From Sporosarcina sp. P13 (GTDB lineage: Bacteria; Bacillota; Bacilli; Bacillales_A; Planococcaceae): a DNA stretch of 64,000 bases. The notes under the pieces are model-generated. The model ran no database searches and was not told the origin of the DNA. It saw only the letters and a list, made by a program, of their open reading frames with translations. The position numbers were made by a program, and so were the translations under genes. Below, piece by piece: positions 18,385-26,266 of the stretch; position 1 is the stretch's first letter; each line of letters begins with the position of its first letter. The stretch is from NCBI RefSeq assembly GCF_002743055.1, contig NZ_PDYM01000015.1, positions 1-64,000 of the forward strand, in the 5' to 3' direction.

Positions 18385-19152
18385 TTAGCCAATCAATTTC
18401 CACCATTTTCTAGAAACAGGAACTTCCGGCTCATAGATTGCAAGCAATTGATTCATGATAATTCTCTCATTATTGGATAGCAACATATCTACCGTTTCCA
18501 TATCCACTTTTCTCCCTAGAACGTCTAAACCTTTCGTGAATAAAAATGGACGGTTCTCTGTATTATGTGCATCTGAACCATAGGCGTGAATTAAGTTTGC
18601 TTCTATAAGTTGAATAGATAATTTTTGTACACTTTTGCCGAAATGCCCCGCAAGACTTCCTGCTGTCACTTGTGCGAGTGCCCCATGGCGAACAAGTCGT
18701 TCAAGACGTTCCGGTTTTTCCGCTATCCCTTTATTGCGTTCAGGATGTGCAATGATTGGCACAATGCCCTCTTCCAGCAAAGAATTTATCATTTTAATCG
18801 TGTAGGCCGGGACGTGTTGGGAAGGCAACTCTAGCAGTAAATAGCGCGTGTCTGCAATTGTAAGAATATTTTTATGTAGTAAGTTGCTAACCAAGTGTTC
18901 ATGAATTCGTACTTCTTGGCCAGTGGATAATGTTAGCCCAATTTGTGCGGCTTCCATAACATCGCTGATCATACGAACTTGACTCTCAACTTCACTTACA
19001 GGAACGTGATAGTGGGGACTATATGCATGAGGGGTGACAACAAGATGAGTAATTCCTTCCGCGGTTGCCTGTTCCACCATTCGCATAGTACCTTCCATCG
19101 TTTCGGGTCCATCGTCGACTCCAAACAATAGATGGCTATGTATATCGATCAT
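18385..19152 (-). CDS. Tyrosine-protein phosphatase, CpsB/YwqE (PHP) family
   Basis: A metal-dependent PHP-fold phosphatase that removes phosphate from the capsule tyrosine kinase and its targets. N-terminal MIDIHSHLLFGVDDGP carries the first metal ligands. HLVVTPHAYSPHY, VPIIAHPERNKGI and LIHAYGSDAHNTENRP supply the others. It is 255 aa, as in B. subtilis YwqE. It follows the kinase gene after a small hairpin, with an AGGAGG ribosome site. It acts in the cytosol with YwqC/YwqD to set polymer length. Confidence 0.94.
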   Translation of the reverse strand: MIDIHSHLLFGVDDGPETMEGTMRMVEQATAEGITHLVVTPHAYSPHYHVPVSEVESQVRMISDVMEAAQIGLTLSTGQEVRIHEHLVSNLLHKNILTIADTRYLLLELPSQHVPAYTIKMINSLLEEGIVPIIAHPERNKGIAEKPERLERLVRHGALAQVTAGSLAGHFGKSVQKLSIQLIEANLIHAYGSDAHNTENRPFLFTKGLDVLGRKVDMETVDMLLSNNERIIMNQLLAIYEPEVPVSRKWWKLIG

Positions 19153-19187
19153 GTGATTCCTCCTAAAGCTGTTAATGATTTAAGAAA

Positions 19188-19214
19188 AGTGAAAAGGCAT
19201 TTCGCCTTTTCACT
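19188..19214 (-). terminator. Hairpin overlapping the end of the tyrosine-kinase gene
   Basis: AGTGAAAAGGC/GCCTTTTCACT form 11-bp arms with a short loop, followed on the minus strand by TTTTCTT. It overlaps the kinase stop codon and lies before the phosphatase gene, so it likely lowers but does not abolish downstream transcription. Confidence 0.7.
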
Positions 19215-19929
19215 CTTCGTTTCCATAATACTGATAGTAGTAATGATCTTTGTGTAGTACGAAGTTATTAAAGACCGTTCCTAAAATATTTGCTTGTGAA
19301 GAGACTAGTGCTTCTTTAGCCTTTAACACACTATCTTTCTCTGTCTTTCCAGCATTCAGTACTAAAATCGTTCCTTCAGCTTTATTGGACAGAATTTGTG
19401 CATCTGTCACAGATAAAACGGGAGGTGCATCGAATATGAGTAGGTCATACTTTGCTTTAAGTTTTTCAAGTAATGTATCCATCGTTTTGGAACTTAGTAA
19501 TTCTACAGGGTTCGGTGGGATCGGTCCACTGGTAATGAGATCCAACCCCTCAATGTCCGTCTGCTGGATGACATCGTCTAGTTCCCATTGACGAGTTAGT
19601 AGATTGGATAACCCCGTTGCATTCATTCTTGAAAATGTATAATGCGTAGTTGGCTTCCGCATATCCGCGTCAATCAACAAGACTTTCTTTCCTTGTTGGG
19701 CAAAGACGACTGCTGTATTGGCAGATGCTGTGGACTTCCCTTCCCCTGGTACTGCAGAAGTGAAAAGTATCGACTTGAGATCATGATCTGGCATAGAGAA
19801 ATTTATATTCGTCCGGAGTGTGCGAAATTGCTCCGATACGACTGATTTCGGATTCGTATACGTAACTACTTTACGCGCAACGGATTGTTTTGGCTGCTTT
19901 TTTTTAGTAAACATGCGCTTTTTAAACAT
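19210..19929 (-). CDS. Bacterial tyrosine kinase, CpsD/YwqD family
   Basis: Cytoplasmic BY-kinase ATPase domain that phosphorylates itself and capsule enzymes when bound to its membrane partner. Walker A is in TSAVPGEGKSTASAN, Walker A' in VLLIDADMRKPT, and Walker B in LLIFDAPPV. The C-terminus carries a tyrosine cluster, DHYYYQYYGNEE, the usual autophosphorylation tail. The ATG overlaps the partner gene end by eight bases (coupled). The gene pair matches B. subtilis ywqC-ywqD and Streptococcus cpsC-cpsD. Confidence 0.95.
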   Translation of the reverse strand: MFKKRMFTKKKQPKQSVARKVVTYTNPKSVVSEQFRTLRTNINFSMPDHDLKSILFTSAVPGEGKSTASANTAVVFAQQGKKVLLIDADMRKPTTHYTFSRMNATGLSNLLTRQWELDDVIQQTDIEGLDLITSGPIPPNPVELLSSKTMDTLLEKLKAKYDLLIFDAPPVLSVTDAQILSNKAEGTILVLNAGKTEKDSVLKAKEALVSSQANILGTVFNNFVLHKDHYYYQYYGNEE

Positions 19930-20653
19930 TTGCGTTTGCCCCTTTCTGTAGACTATTGATTGGAGCGTGCATTTCTTTATCAGAGATTGGACTGACGAGA
20001 CCTAATACAGGCAAACCGAGTAGATCTTCAATATCCTGTTCTGTTTTAACGGTCGTATCTAAGTATTCAAGTAAAAATGCGATACCAACGCCAATCATTA
20101 AACCGACGACAGCTGCGATAGCTACGTTCAGTTCCTTATTCGGCTTCACCGGTTTCGGATTTTCTGCATAGACTGCGGGAGATAAAATATTCACGTTATC
20201 CACATTCATCAGCTTAACAATTTCTTTTTGGAACACCTCAGCTGTTGTGTTTGCAATATCTACTGCTTTATGAGGTTCTGCGTCTTGTACGGTGATGCTG
20301 ACGACTTGCGAGTTCTGCTGACTACTCACTGTAATCTGGGAGTTTAACGCAGCCGGACTACTATCTAAATCTAAATTTTGAATAACAGGTTCTAAAATAG
20401 CAGGAGTTTTAATAATGACATTGTATGTATTGATGAGTTGCAAATTCGTTTGAATATCTTGCGCATTGAATGGTTGTTGCTCTACTTTTTCTTGATTGAC
20501 TAGAATTTGCGTGGACGCTTGGTAGATAGGTGTTAAGAAGAAATAGCTGATCACTGCCGCAATGACGGCCGCCGCTACCGTAGTTCCTATGATTAATCCT
20601 AGACGTTTTTTCAATGTAGTAAATAATTCCTGTAAACTAATGGTTTCTTCCAT
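19922..20653 (-). CDS. Wzz/CpsC-type chain-length regulator and kinase activator (YwqC-like)
   Basis: A membrane protein with an N-terminal helix (LIIGTTVAAAVIAAVISYFF) and a C-terminal helix (VAIAAVVGLMIGVGIAFLLE) around an outer Wzz domain. The last 40 residues are cytosolic (EYLDTTVKTEQDIEDLLGLP) and should contact and activate the kinase. It is the first gene of the minus-strand capsule operon, with an extended -10 promoter about 40 bases upstream of its ATG and a GGAG ribosome site. Confidence 0.94.
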   Translation of the reverse strand: MEETISLQELFTTLKKRLGLIIGTTVAAAVIAAVISYFFLTPIYQASTQILVNQEKVEQQPFNAQDIQTNLQLINTYNVIIKTPAILEPVIQNLDLDSSPAALNSQITVSSQQNSQVVSITVQDAEPHKAVDIANTTAEVFQKEIVKLMNVDNVNILSPAVYAENPKPVKPNKELNVAIAAVVGLMIGVGIAFLLEYLDTTVKTEQDIEDLLGLPVLGLVSPISDKEMHAPINSLQKGANANV

Positions 20654-20689
20654 AATGTAAAATTGCTCCTTTTCGGCAAACTTAATTGT

Positions 20690-20698
20690 AGTATAGCA
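20690..20698 (-). promoter_or_regulatory. Extended -10 promoter for the capsule operon
   Basis: Minus strand TGCTATACT is a TGn-extended -10 element. There is no good -35 at 17 bp. It lies about 40 nt before the ywqC-like ATG and faces a second extended -10 that drives the divergent VanZ-like gene. Confidence 0.6.
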
Positions 20699-20756
20699 TA
20701 GAAAAGTAGCGAATCCTATCGAACACGCATATAAAACTACTGTTTATAGTAAATTA

Positions 20757-20765
20757 TGGTATACT
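20757..20765 (+). promoter_or_regulatory. Extended -10 promoter directly before the VanZ-like ATG
   Basis: TGGTATACT ends only six bases before the ATG at 20772, so the expected start of transcription falls on or beside the start codon. No Shine-Dalgarno sequence is present, which suggests a leaderless mRNA. Confidence 0.6.
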
Positions 20766-20771
20766 ATTTTC

Positions 20772-21263
20772 ATGAAAAAACTACTTGGCATGTTACTTGT
20801 TGTAGGAATTATCGCTAGTTTATTTATTTCTTCGAGTCAAACGTATGAAGAACAGTCACTGATTCCAACGTTGCAGGATGTATTACCAAACAAACCGTTC
20901 GAGGCTATATTATCTACGTTATCTATTTCCTATTGGGAGAGAACCATTTCTGTTGAAGAACGTGGGTATTATCATTTCATCGAGTTTTTACTTCGGAAAA
21001 GTGCACACTTTGTATTGTTCGGTTTACTTGCAGCTGGAATTTTCATCGCTCTTCCCTCGCGTATCCCAAGATTCTTTCTGGCGGCGTTTATTACGCTATT
21101 GCTAGCGTTCGCTGATGAATTGCATCAGTATTTCACCGGTGGACGAACAGCAACGATTCGCGATGTCGTACTCGATATGTCTGGCGCATTGACTTTTTTG
21201 TTAATTGTACAAGTGATTTCTTGGATCAGATCACGTAAAAAGAACGGCTATCCTAAAGGGTAA
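20772..21263 (+). CDS. VanZ-like family membrane protein
   Basis: A small membrane protein of about four hydrophobic segments. It has the VanZ hallmarks LLRKSAHFVLFGLLAAG and FADELHQYFTGGRTATIRDVVLDMSGAL. VanZ itself gives low-level teicoplanin resistance; most homologues have no known role in the envelope. It is divergent from the capsule operon. It has no visible Shine-Dalgarno site and a promoter that abuts its ATG, so its start is either leaderless or wrong; no better start exists downstream. Confidence 0.88.
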   Translation: MKKLLGMLLVVGIIASLFISSSQTYEEQSLIPTLQDVLPNKPFEAILSTLSISYWERTISVEERGYYHFIEFLLRKSAHFVLFGLLAAGIFIALPSRIPRFFLAAFITLLLAFADELHQYFTGGRTATIRDVVLDMSGALTFLLIVQVISWIRSRKKNGYPKG

Positions 21264-21287
21264 TCCTTTGGAGTAGCCGTTCTTTTT
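21240..21287. terminator. Shared bidirectional terminator
   Basis: AAGAACGGCTA and TAGCCGTTCTT arms with an inner AAAGG/CCTTT pair, and T/A runs on both sides. It serves the VanZ-like gene (plus) and the next gene (minus), which meet end to end. Confidence 0.88.
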
Positions 21288-22062
21288 ATTTTTTGCCCAT
21301 CGCTTGACTTAGAATACTATCACGTCGAGCTTTCTTTTTCGCTTCGTATTCATCACGAACGCTTTTCGAATACGCTTTATCGTAGCCATTCGCTTGTAGG
21401 TCTTTCTCAAGCGAAGCGACCACACCATAGAATACTGCATCTGTCTGCGCTTCTAGACTTTCTGCTGCAGACATATACTTATTATAGAAATAGGCATAAT
21501 TAACGCTTTCACCATTTGCCTTTTTCGTAGCGTACTCATTTTTCGCACGCCCAATTAACGCGTTAATCTTACCATCTACTTGTCCTTGTAGATTGTTCAC
21601 AGTCGGTTCGTATTTACGTTTAATCGCTGCCACAGTTGCTTTGTTTACAGGTTTTTCTGATCCTACATTTCCTGTTGTAGGCTTATTCGCAGAAGTTGTT
21701 GCTTTGTTTTCTGTAGTCGGTGATTGGTTTTTTTCAGATGTATCGCTTCCAGTAGCACCAGATGTTTTGTTATCGCCTTTGTCAGTTGAAGAGGAATCGC
21801 CCGTCTTCTGCTGATCACTTGGCTTTTTACTATCATCTGTAGCGTTTGATTTTTCCGCCTGATCCTTGCTAGTCGCTTCATCTTCAATCACAAGTTTGGT
21901 TCCATTGGGTAAAACTATATCATATGGATTTTCCATAATCTCATCAATTTCTTCATCCGCCACTTCGTATTCTTTAAACTGAAAAATGTATAAGAGATAA
22001 CCCCCGCCTACAACGATCACTGCCAGTATTGCTAGTAAGAATATTTTTAACTTTTTCTTCAT
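21286..22062 (-). CDS. Membrane-anchored protein with Ser/Thr/Lys-rich linker, function unknown
   Basis: I do not recognise a family. One N-terminal membrane helix (IFLLAILAVIVVGGGYLLYIF) is followed by a short conserved-looking stretch (residues 30-60). A low-complexity linker rich in Ser, Thr, Lys, Asp and Asn follows (about 62-140). The C-terminal helical domain of about 115 residues contains VNNLQGQVDGKINALIGRAK and SAAESLEAQTDAVFYGVV. The layout suggests an outward-facing protein whose helical end reaches into the wall. It ends at a terminator shared with the VanZ-like gene and is next to the S-layer region, so a wall role is plausible. Confidence 0.7.
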   Translation of the reverse strand: MKKKLKIFLLAILAVIVVGGGYLLYIFQFKEYEVADEEIDEIMENPYDIVLPNGTKLVIEDEATSKDQAEKSNATDDSKKPSDQQKTGDSSSTDKGDNKTSGATGSDTSEKNQSPTTENKATTSANKPTTGNVGSEKPVNKATVAAIKRKYEPTVNNLQGQVDGKINALIGRAKNEYATKKANGESVNYAYFYNKYMSAAESLEAQTDAVFYGVVASLEKDLQANGYDKAYSKSVRDEYEAKKKARRDSILSQAMGKK

Positions 22063-22243
22063 AATACTCTCCTTTATTCGTTAATCCTATTTTAAGTTTA
22101 ACAGACTCTCGTATTATTGAATAGTAATAGTTGGTAGTTTATATGTCAATCATATAGTAAGAGCCTTCTCGACTTACTAGGAGAGCTAAGGTAACGGTTA
22201 AATTAACAGGGATGGTCTACTTATACCGTTACGCTACGTTTCA

Positions 22244-22339
22244 GGCGGACGCGTTCCGGAGGGCGGGCGGTGAACCACACCCCTCGCTTCGCTCGCTGGG
22301 TGTTTCACCTGTCCCGCTGATCCTCCCGGAGTCGCCGCC
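22244..22339. repeat. GC-rich palindromic intergenic element
   Basis: A run from GGCGGACGCG to GTCGCCGCC, with matching inner arms (TTCCGGAGG/CCTCCCGGA and CACACCC/GGGTGTTTC) around CTCGCTTCGCTCGC. It could fold as a long hairpin. The composition is far more GC-rich than the flanks. It looks like one of the dispersed GC-rich elements of Bacillaceae intergenic DNA (from memory, not searched). Confidence 0.65.
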
Positions 22340-22494
22340 TTACACTTCGCTTCACTGATGTTTTCATCTTAAGCTAGTAAGCAAAAGTTCAGATTTATAT
22401 TCCAGCTTTTCATTTGAATTTTATAAATGCCAAAGAACAAACGCTAAATCACTTAAAAATTACGATGAAGTACCAAATTACTTACAGTCTAATT

Positions 22495-22580
22495 TTAGGA
22501 TCGAAGCGAAAGATAGGTCGACTCCCAGAGGATCAGCGTGAGTCCAAGACCTTAGACTGAACGTAGAGAAAGCGTAGCAT
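22495..22580. repeat. Decayed relative of the GC-rich intergenic element
   Basis: The string GTCGACTCCCAGAGGATCAG followed by CGTGAGTCCAAGACC echoes, with changes, the GACTCCTGCGGGATCTAGCG...GAGACC segment at 22797-22835. It is probably a degenerate copy. Confidence 0.4.
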
Positions 22581-22670
22581 TAAGAACACATCTTCGCTTT
22601 AAATCCCGAACTATCTATCAAGTATTCCTTCAGCATTTTCTTCTACTTAATTTAATCTACAGTTTAAAAA

Positions 22671-22930
22671 GGGTTGGGACAAAACCAAAAAATGCATGAA
22701 GGATCATTCTTCTCCTTCATGCATTTTTCTTTTTGACTACGTATTTATAAAAGTAACTTTTGAGATACAGGAGTGTACCGGAGCGGAAAAAGGCCGACTC
22801 CTGCGGGATCTAGCGCGAATGTTGAGACCCCACAGGAGCGCAGCGACGAGGAGGCTCAAGCGCGCCCCGCGGAAAGCGTGCCTTTTGGAGCGCAGGGAAA
22901 CGGACTAATTTCTATTTATGTCCCAGCCTC
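22671..22930. repeat. Composite repeat element bounded by GGGTTGGGAC/GTCCCAGCCTC
   Basis: The ends form an inverted repeat of about ten bases (GGGTTGGGAC at 22671 and GTCCCAGCCTC at 22920). Inside is a hairpin terminator (AATGCATGAAGGA/TCCTTCATGCATT, about 22690-22727). It is followed by a GC-rich block (about 22790-22905) with CTCCTGCGGG, CCACAGGAGCG, GAGGAGGCTC and CCCCGCGGAAAGC motifs. Such blocks recur in intergenic DNA of Bacillaceae. No protein-coding capacity is likely, although the block leaves short plus-strand ORFs open. Confidence 0.65.
22690..22727 (-). terminator. Terminator hairpin downstream of the SLH gene
   Basis: 13-bp arms AATGCATGAAGGA/TCCTTCATGCATT with T-runs in both directions. 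On the minus strand it is the first strong terminator after the SLH gene that ends at 22961. Confidence 0.65.
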
Positions 22931-22960
22931 TTATAGTGTATTACTATGCAATTCGAAGCT

Positions 22961-24055
22961 TTAGAACTTGAATTCGTATGTGCTGTTGAATGGTTCTGAT
23001 TTAATCGCGCCATCTACTACAAGTTTAATAGTCTTGCCGTCCAAAAGACTTAACGGTGTAGTGCTTGGCAAACCTGCTTTTGCTAACACTTTGCTGAACA
23101 CTGTCTCAAAATCAAGCGTATTATCGATATCTTTCGCTTCTGCTTTAATTTCTTGTCCACCAATCATGATGGAGACCGTTGCGTTATTCACAACTGCATT
23201 TGCTTTTAACGTATCAAATACCGGCTTCATGACATCACCGAATTCAGCAATTGTGCTTGTCGGAGTTTTCACTGTCACGTTGAATGTTTTGTCACGCAAT
23301 GCGATATAGATTGCATCCGTAGATTGATTCACATCGGAAAGTTCAGCTTGGATAGCGGTTTTCAATAGTTCATCACCTGCTGTATCTTTCGGTGTGGAAT
23401 CATCTTTCAGCGCAACTTCCGTACGAACGACGAATGTTGCCATTTGTCCTCTTGTAACTAATCCGTTCGGTGCGAATGTCGTAGGTGTTGTACCTGTCGT
23501 AATGTTAAGATCCAATAATGCTGCTACATAGCCCGCATATGCATCCGCTGGTTTTACGTCTTTGAAACGGTCAGCCGCTAAAGGACTTTGATCTAAAGCG
23601 AATCCAAGTGTAAGAATTTTCGCCATTTGTGAACGTCTTAAGTTACTATTCGGCTTAAATGACTTTACGCCATTTTCTGTGTACCCTTGAATGTATCCAC
23701 CTTGAGCCAATGCTGCGATCGGTCCGTAATTTGCATCCGTCGGTTTTACATCTACGAATCCTGGATTTTTAACGTTTACCGTATCCAATTCTAGTACGTG
23801 AGCAAGGATTTTCGCAGCCTGCGCTCTTGTTACAGATGCATTTGGACGATATGTACCGTCGTTATAGCCCTTGACTACTCCACGATTTGCTAATTCCAAT
23901 ACCGGTGAATAGTAGTGTACGCCAGGTTTTACGTCAGTAAACGTAACCGCCGCACTCGTCTCAGTAGGGACTGCTGCAACGAATGCTCCTGCCGCCACAG
24001 TCGTAGCCAATGTAGCCTTAAACAGTTTGTGTGATGCTTTTGCAGTTTTTTTCAT
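22961..24055 (-). CDS. SLH-domain surface protein with unknown C-terminal domain
   Basis: Exported and wall-bound through three N-terminal SLH repeats. The signal peptide (about residues 1-35) runs to PTETSAA. The SLH repeats then follow: FTDVKPGVHYYSPVLELANR, a second near FVDVKPTDANYGPIAALAQG, and a third near FKDVKPADAYAGYVAALLDL, with RAQAAKI, RRSQMAKI and TRGQMATF ends. The last 150 residues form an unassigned beta-rich domain. The ATG at 24055 has TTGGAGG upstream; the longer frame start is rejected. It has its own promoter, so it is likely a separate transcript from the S-layer genes before it. Confidence 0.9.
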   Translation of the reverse strand: MKKTAKASHKLFKATLATTVAAGAFVAAVPTETSAAVTFTDVKPGVHYYSPVLELANRGVVKGYNDGTYRPNASVTRAQAAKILAHVLELDTVNVKNPGFVDVKPTDANYGPIAALAQGGYIQGYTENGVKSFKPNSNLRRSQMAKILTLGFALDQSPLAADRFKDVKPADAYAGYVAALLDLNITTGTTPTTFAPNGLVTRGQMATFVVRTEVALKDDSTPKDTAGDELLKTAIQAELSDVNQSTDAIYIALRDKTFNVTVKTPTSTIAEFGDVMKPVFDTLKANAVVNNATVSIMIGGQEIKAEAKDIDNTLDFETVFSKVLAKAGLPSTTPLSLLDGKTIKLVVDGAIKSEPFNSTYEFKF

Positions 24056-24109
24056 TTGCTCTTCCTCCAATTTTTTCGTGTGATCCTTTGAAAATGGTCT
24101 TAAACTACA

Positions 24110-24137
24110 AGTATAATGCATTTCTATTAATGGACAA
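24110..24137 (-). promoter_or_regulatory. SigA-type promoter for the SLH gene
   Basis: The minus strand reads TTGTCC, 16 bp, TATACT, about 55 nt before the ATG at 24055. Confidence 0.55.
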
Positions 24138-24264
24138 GCGAATTTTTACAAATCTTCTTTCGGCAACGAGTTTTCCCCATCTTTCACTATAGGAAAATAC
24201 TTCGAACAGCTGATTGACCGTCCAGCTGAACATTTATACTAAGCTTCGCAACAATGAGCACTTT

Positions 24265-24924
24265 TTACTTAGTAAAGCGCATGATCTTACCGGAAGCACT
24301 TGTAATGGTAAATTCATTTGCAGAGAGTTGATTCACACGACCCGTACGTGTAGTGCCAAGCAACGACACAGTCATCTGATCTCCCGAAATGGAATAGACT
24401 CCCTTTTCAACTTGACCATCTAATGTCACTACGCTTGTTAAATTTTTGTTGAACGTCGCTTGAAATATAATACCTAGGTACTCTCCATTCCACGTACCTA
24501 CAACACCTGACTCCTCGCCAGGCTGCTCGCTCGGACTTTCGATTGTAAACTTCATTTCTATACCGTCAGTTAACATTTTCCCATTGATCGATTGTATAGA
24601 CTTTTCTATATGAAGAGTATAGTCATTGCCCGCAGTATAACCCCTTGCCGGCGAAGGAACTACTAGTACGCGTGGATCACTTGCTAATCTTTTAGCCTGT
24701 ACCGCTTGCTTATTCCCTTTATCATCCAGTATATAGACCGTATCCGTACTAATCGTATTACTATCTACTGAATGACTAAACGTAATCTTCCATTCCTTAG
24801 TAGAGGATACTGGATTCTCTTTCGGTGTCCACTGAATCGCTGCCGAGCTAGTTACGGGAATCGTAAACGCTATGACGACTGTAGTAAGTATACAGAGCAG
24901 TGCTTTTTGTAGTAATTTCATCAT
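24265..24924 (-). CDS. Secreted protein with bacterial Ig-like (SbsA-type) domain
   Basis: A signal peptide (about residues 1-29, ALLCILTTVVIAFTIPVTSSAA) is followed by an SbsA/Big_5-like domain. That domain includes KEWKITFSHSVDSNTISTDT, RVLVVPSPARGYTAGNDYTL and KSINGKMLTDGIEMKFTI-type strands. The C-terminal 80 residues look like a small beta-barrel (GTWNGEYLGIIFQATF, MTVSLLGTTRTG). No SLH repeat is seen, so it is likely free or held by other surface proteins. It lies just downstream of the S-layer terminator. Confidence 0.8.
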   Translation of the reverse strand: MMKLLQKALLCILTTVVIAFTIPVTSSAAIQWTPKENPVSSTKEWKITFSHSVDSNTISTDTVYILDDKGNKQAVQAKRLASDPRVLVVPSPARGYTAGNDYTLHIEKSIQSINGKMLTDGIEMKFTIESPSEQPGEESGVVGTWNGEYLGIIFQATFNKNLTSVVTLDGQVEKGVYSISGDQMTVSLLGTTRTGRVNQLSANEFTITSASGKIMRFTK

Positions 24925-24965
24925 CTTCTCCTACCTTCCATAGATAACCTTCTATTAAACTAACA

Positions 24966-25013
24966 GAAAAACTGCAGGCAAATTCCACTATCATTGGAAT
25001 CTGCCCACAGTTT
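24966..25013 (-). terminator. Strong terminator after the S-layer 3' exon ORF
   Basis: The minus strand reads AAACTGTGGGCAGATTCCA, a 7-nt loop, TGGAATTTGCCTGCAGTTT, then TTTTT. It ends the S-layer transcription unit about 50 nt after the stop at 25063. Confidence 0.92.
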
Positions 25014-25062
25014 ACTCGTACGTATACAAATCATTTTCTAATGTTAAGGATACTTATTAATC

Positions 25063-25461
25063 TTAGTAGTTAAGAGTAAGTTTACCCGTTACATTAGCAC
25101 TTGCTGGTACAGAGTCGTCTGCTAGAACTGTGTCAACCACTATAGTTCCAGAAGCGTTAAGGTTTTTTAAGACCTGTACTGTTAGAGGTGTTGCTGGGTT
25201 TAAACCTGGGATTAAGTCCGCAGCTGCAAGCTCAGTTACACCTTTGTTTAATTTCACTGTTTTAGTTTTTGCTGGCGTACCAGTGTACGTCAATTGAAGT
25301 GTAGCCGCTTTACTTGATGTAACTGTTATTTTTCCAGCTGTTGCTGTAGGTGCATAACCCGTTAAATCTAGTGTAGCATTTGCATCAGAAACAGCAGTGA
25401 AAGCTACTGGCGTTCCATCCATTTCGATTGTTGCTGCAGTGATTGCAGGTTTTTCGACGCT
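25063..25461 (-). CDS. Putative 3' exon of the S-layer-like gene (132 codons, no start of its own)
   Basis: The frame opens three codons before the predicted intron 3' end. Read from the splice site it begins SVEKPAITAATIEMDGTPVA and ends VTGKLTLNY before a stop and a terminator. The sequence is beta-strand rich, with Ala/Thr/Val composition like the upstream S-layer ORF, and resembles a last Ig-like domain. The only early ATG (25422) lacks a ribosome site, and a TAA sits just upstream in the intron. Translation therefore seems to need splicing to an upstream exon. Whether the exon joins before the TAA at 26267 is not settled by sequence. Confidence 0.65.
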   Translation of the reverse strand, partial: SVEKPAITAATIEMDGTPVAFTAVSDANATLDLTGYAPTATAGKITVTSSKAATLQLTYTGTPAKTKTVKLNKGVTELAAADLIPGLNPATPLTVQVLKNLNASGTIVVDTVLADDSVPASANVTGKLTLNY

Positions 25462-25510
25462 ATTCCCATCTTATTCGCCTACATATTTCTGTATAGCGTT
25501 TTATAATGGG
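25462..25510 (-). ncRNA. Group II intron domain VI with branch-point A
   Basis: It starts three bases after domain V. The base of the stem pairs CCCA with UGGG and UUAU with AUAA, leaving GA bulged. The bulged A (25469) is the eighth base from the predicted 3' end, which ends AAU. Both fit the usual branch point and AY 3' boundary. Confidence 0.8.
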
Positions 25511-25513
25511 CCT

Positions 25514-25547
25514 ACACCGCACAAGCGACTTTGATCGCATACGGCGT
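25514..25547 (-). ncRNA. Group II intron domain V
   Basis: A 34-nt hairpin. The lower arms ACGCCGUAU and GUGCGGUGU pair, with a two-base UU bulge. The upper arms GCGAU and GUCGC close a CAAA loop. The CGC triad with a G-U wobble at its middle base matches catalytic domain V of introns that use CGC instead of AGC. Confidence 0.9.
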
Positions 25548-26266
25548 GCCATCAGCGGTATCACGTTATTCAAGTGATTAAACTAGAATATATTTATAGA
25601 CTAGCTAATCCGTTACAGAGCTTAGATTTGGGGAAATAAGCTTGTTAGAATAACTACCACAGACTAGGTTCCTTCGCTCCCATCAGTTTTATCCTTCTCA
25701 CATGTTACCATGCAAGTCCTAACGGCTGATGATCCACACTACTATGAACCTGCTGCCATCCAGTCGGCCTCATAGGTGCTGAAACACCTCTTCCGACAAG
25801 ACTTCAAACGTTCCGTTATGTCCATCCCTTGTTTTGACAACCTTAGGTCTCCACTATTCAGGTGTGAGAAAGACCAGTTTAACAGTCAATTCTACTAATC
25901 TCCTACCAGCATTTAAGATGGTAGGATGCATGCCGAACCCCTAGCTTCATTTCGCGACACACACTACCTCACCCTGCCTACATGGATTCGTCTACCTGAC
26001 CATAGTTGCCTTTTAAGGAGCCCCGCCTCTACTTAGAGTACGACTTCACCTGACTTAGCCCCTTTTACGTATTCAGCGTAGCACTGGACCCAGGAGGATT
26101 AGGCTCTTGCTAGTTGACTGTTGAGCAAGAATCGGAGTTTCACCGAATAATCGGAACATAACAGTTAAAAATAGATCCCCATAGAAGAACGCTCGTAAAA
26201 GCAAACTCTATGAGGACTATTCCCACTAATTTCGCTAGTGTACTAGCTTATATAGTAACGTTTCGT

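Larger units (their letters stand above)
25462..26226 (-). ncRNA. ORF-less group II intron inside the S-layer locus
   Basis: About 765 nt of structured, non-coding sequence with group II features. Domain V and domain VI are at the 3' end. Domain I-like segments upstream include GGTCAGGTAGACGAATCC, GGAACGTTTGAAGTC and paired arms TCCTCATAGA/TCTATGGGGA. Domain IV is short and lacks any reverse transcriptase/maturase ORF, so mobility or splicing help would need a protein from elsewhere. The 5' boundary is set tentatively at GTGGG (26226), near the GUGYG consensus. The true 5' splice site could lie upstream. A 9-nt direct repeat TGGGAATAG occurs at both ends. Confidence 0.88.

Noticed and set aside
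22696..22964. Two plus-strand ORFs of 60-70 codons
   Set aside because: They lie wholly inside a GC-rich repeat element, overlap each other, and have no ribosome site.
22961..24121. Longer SLH protein start at 24121
   Set aside because: The extra 22 residues precede a clear signal peptide and would place the TTGGAGG ribosome site and part of the promoter inside the gene.
25063..25422. Independent 119-aa gene starting at ATG 25422
   Set aside because: No ribosome site or promoter is near the ATG, and the frame stays open back to the predicted 3' splice site, so an exon is the better reading.
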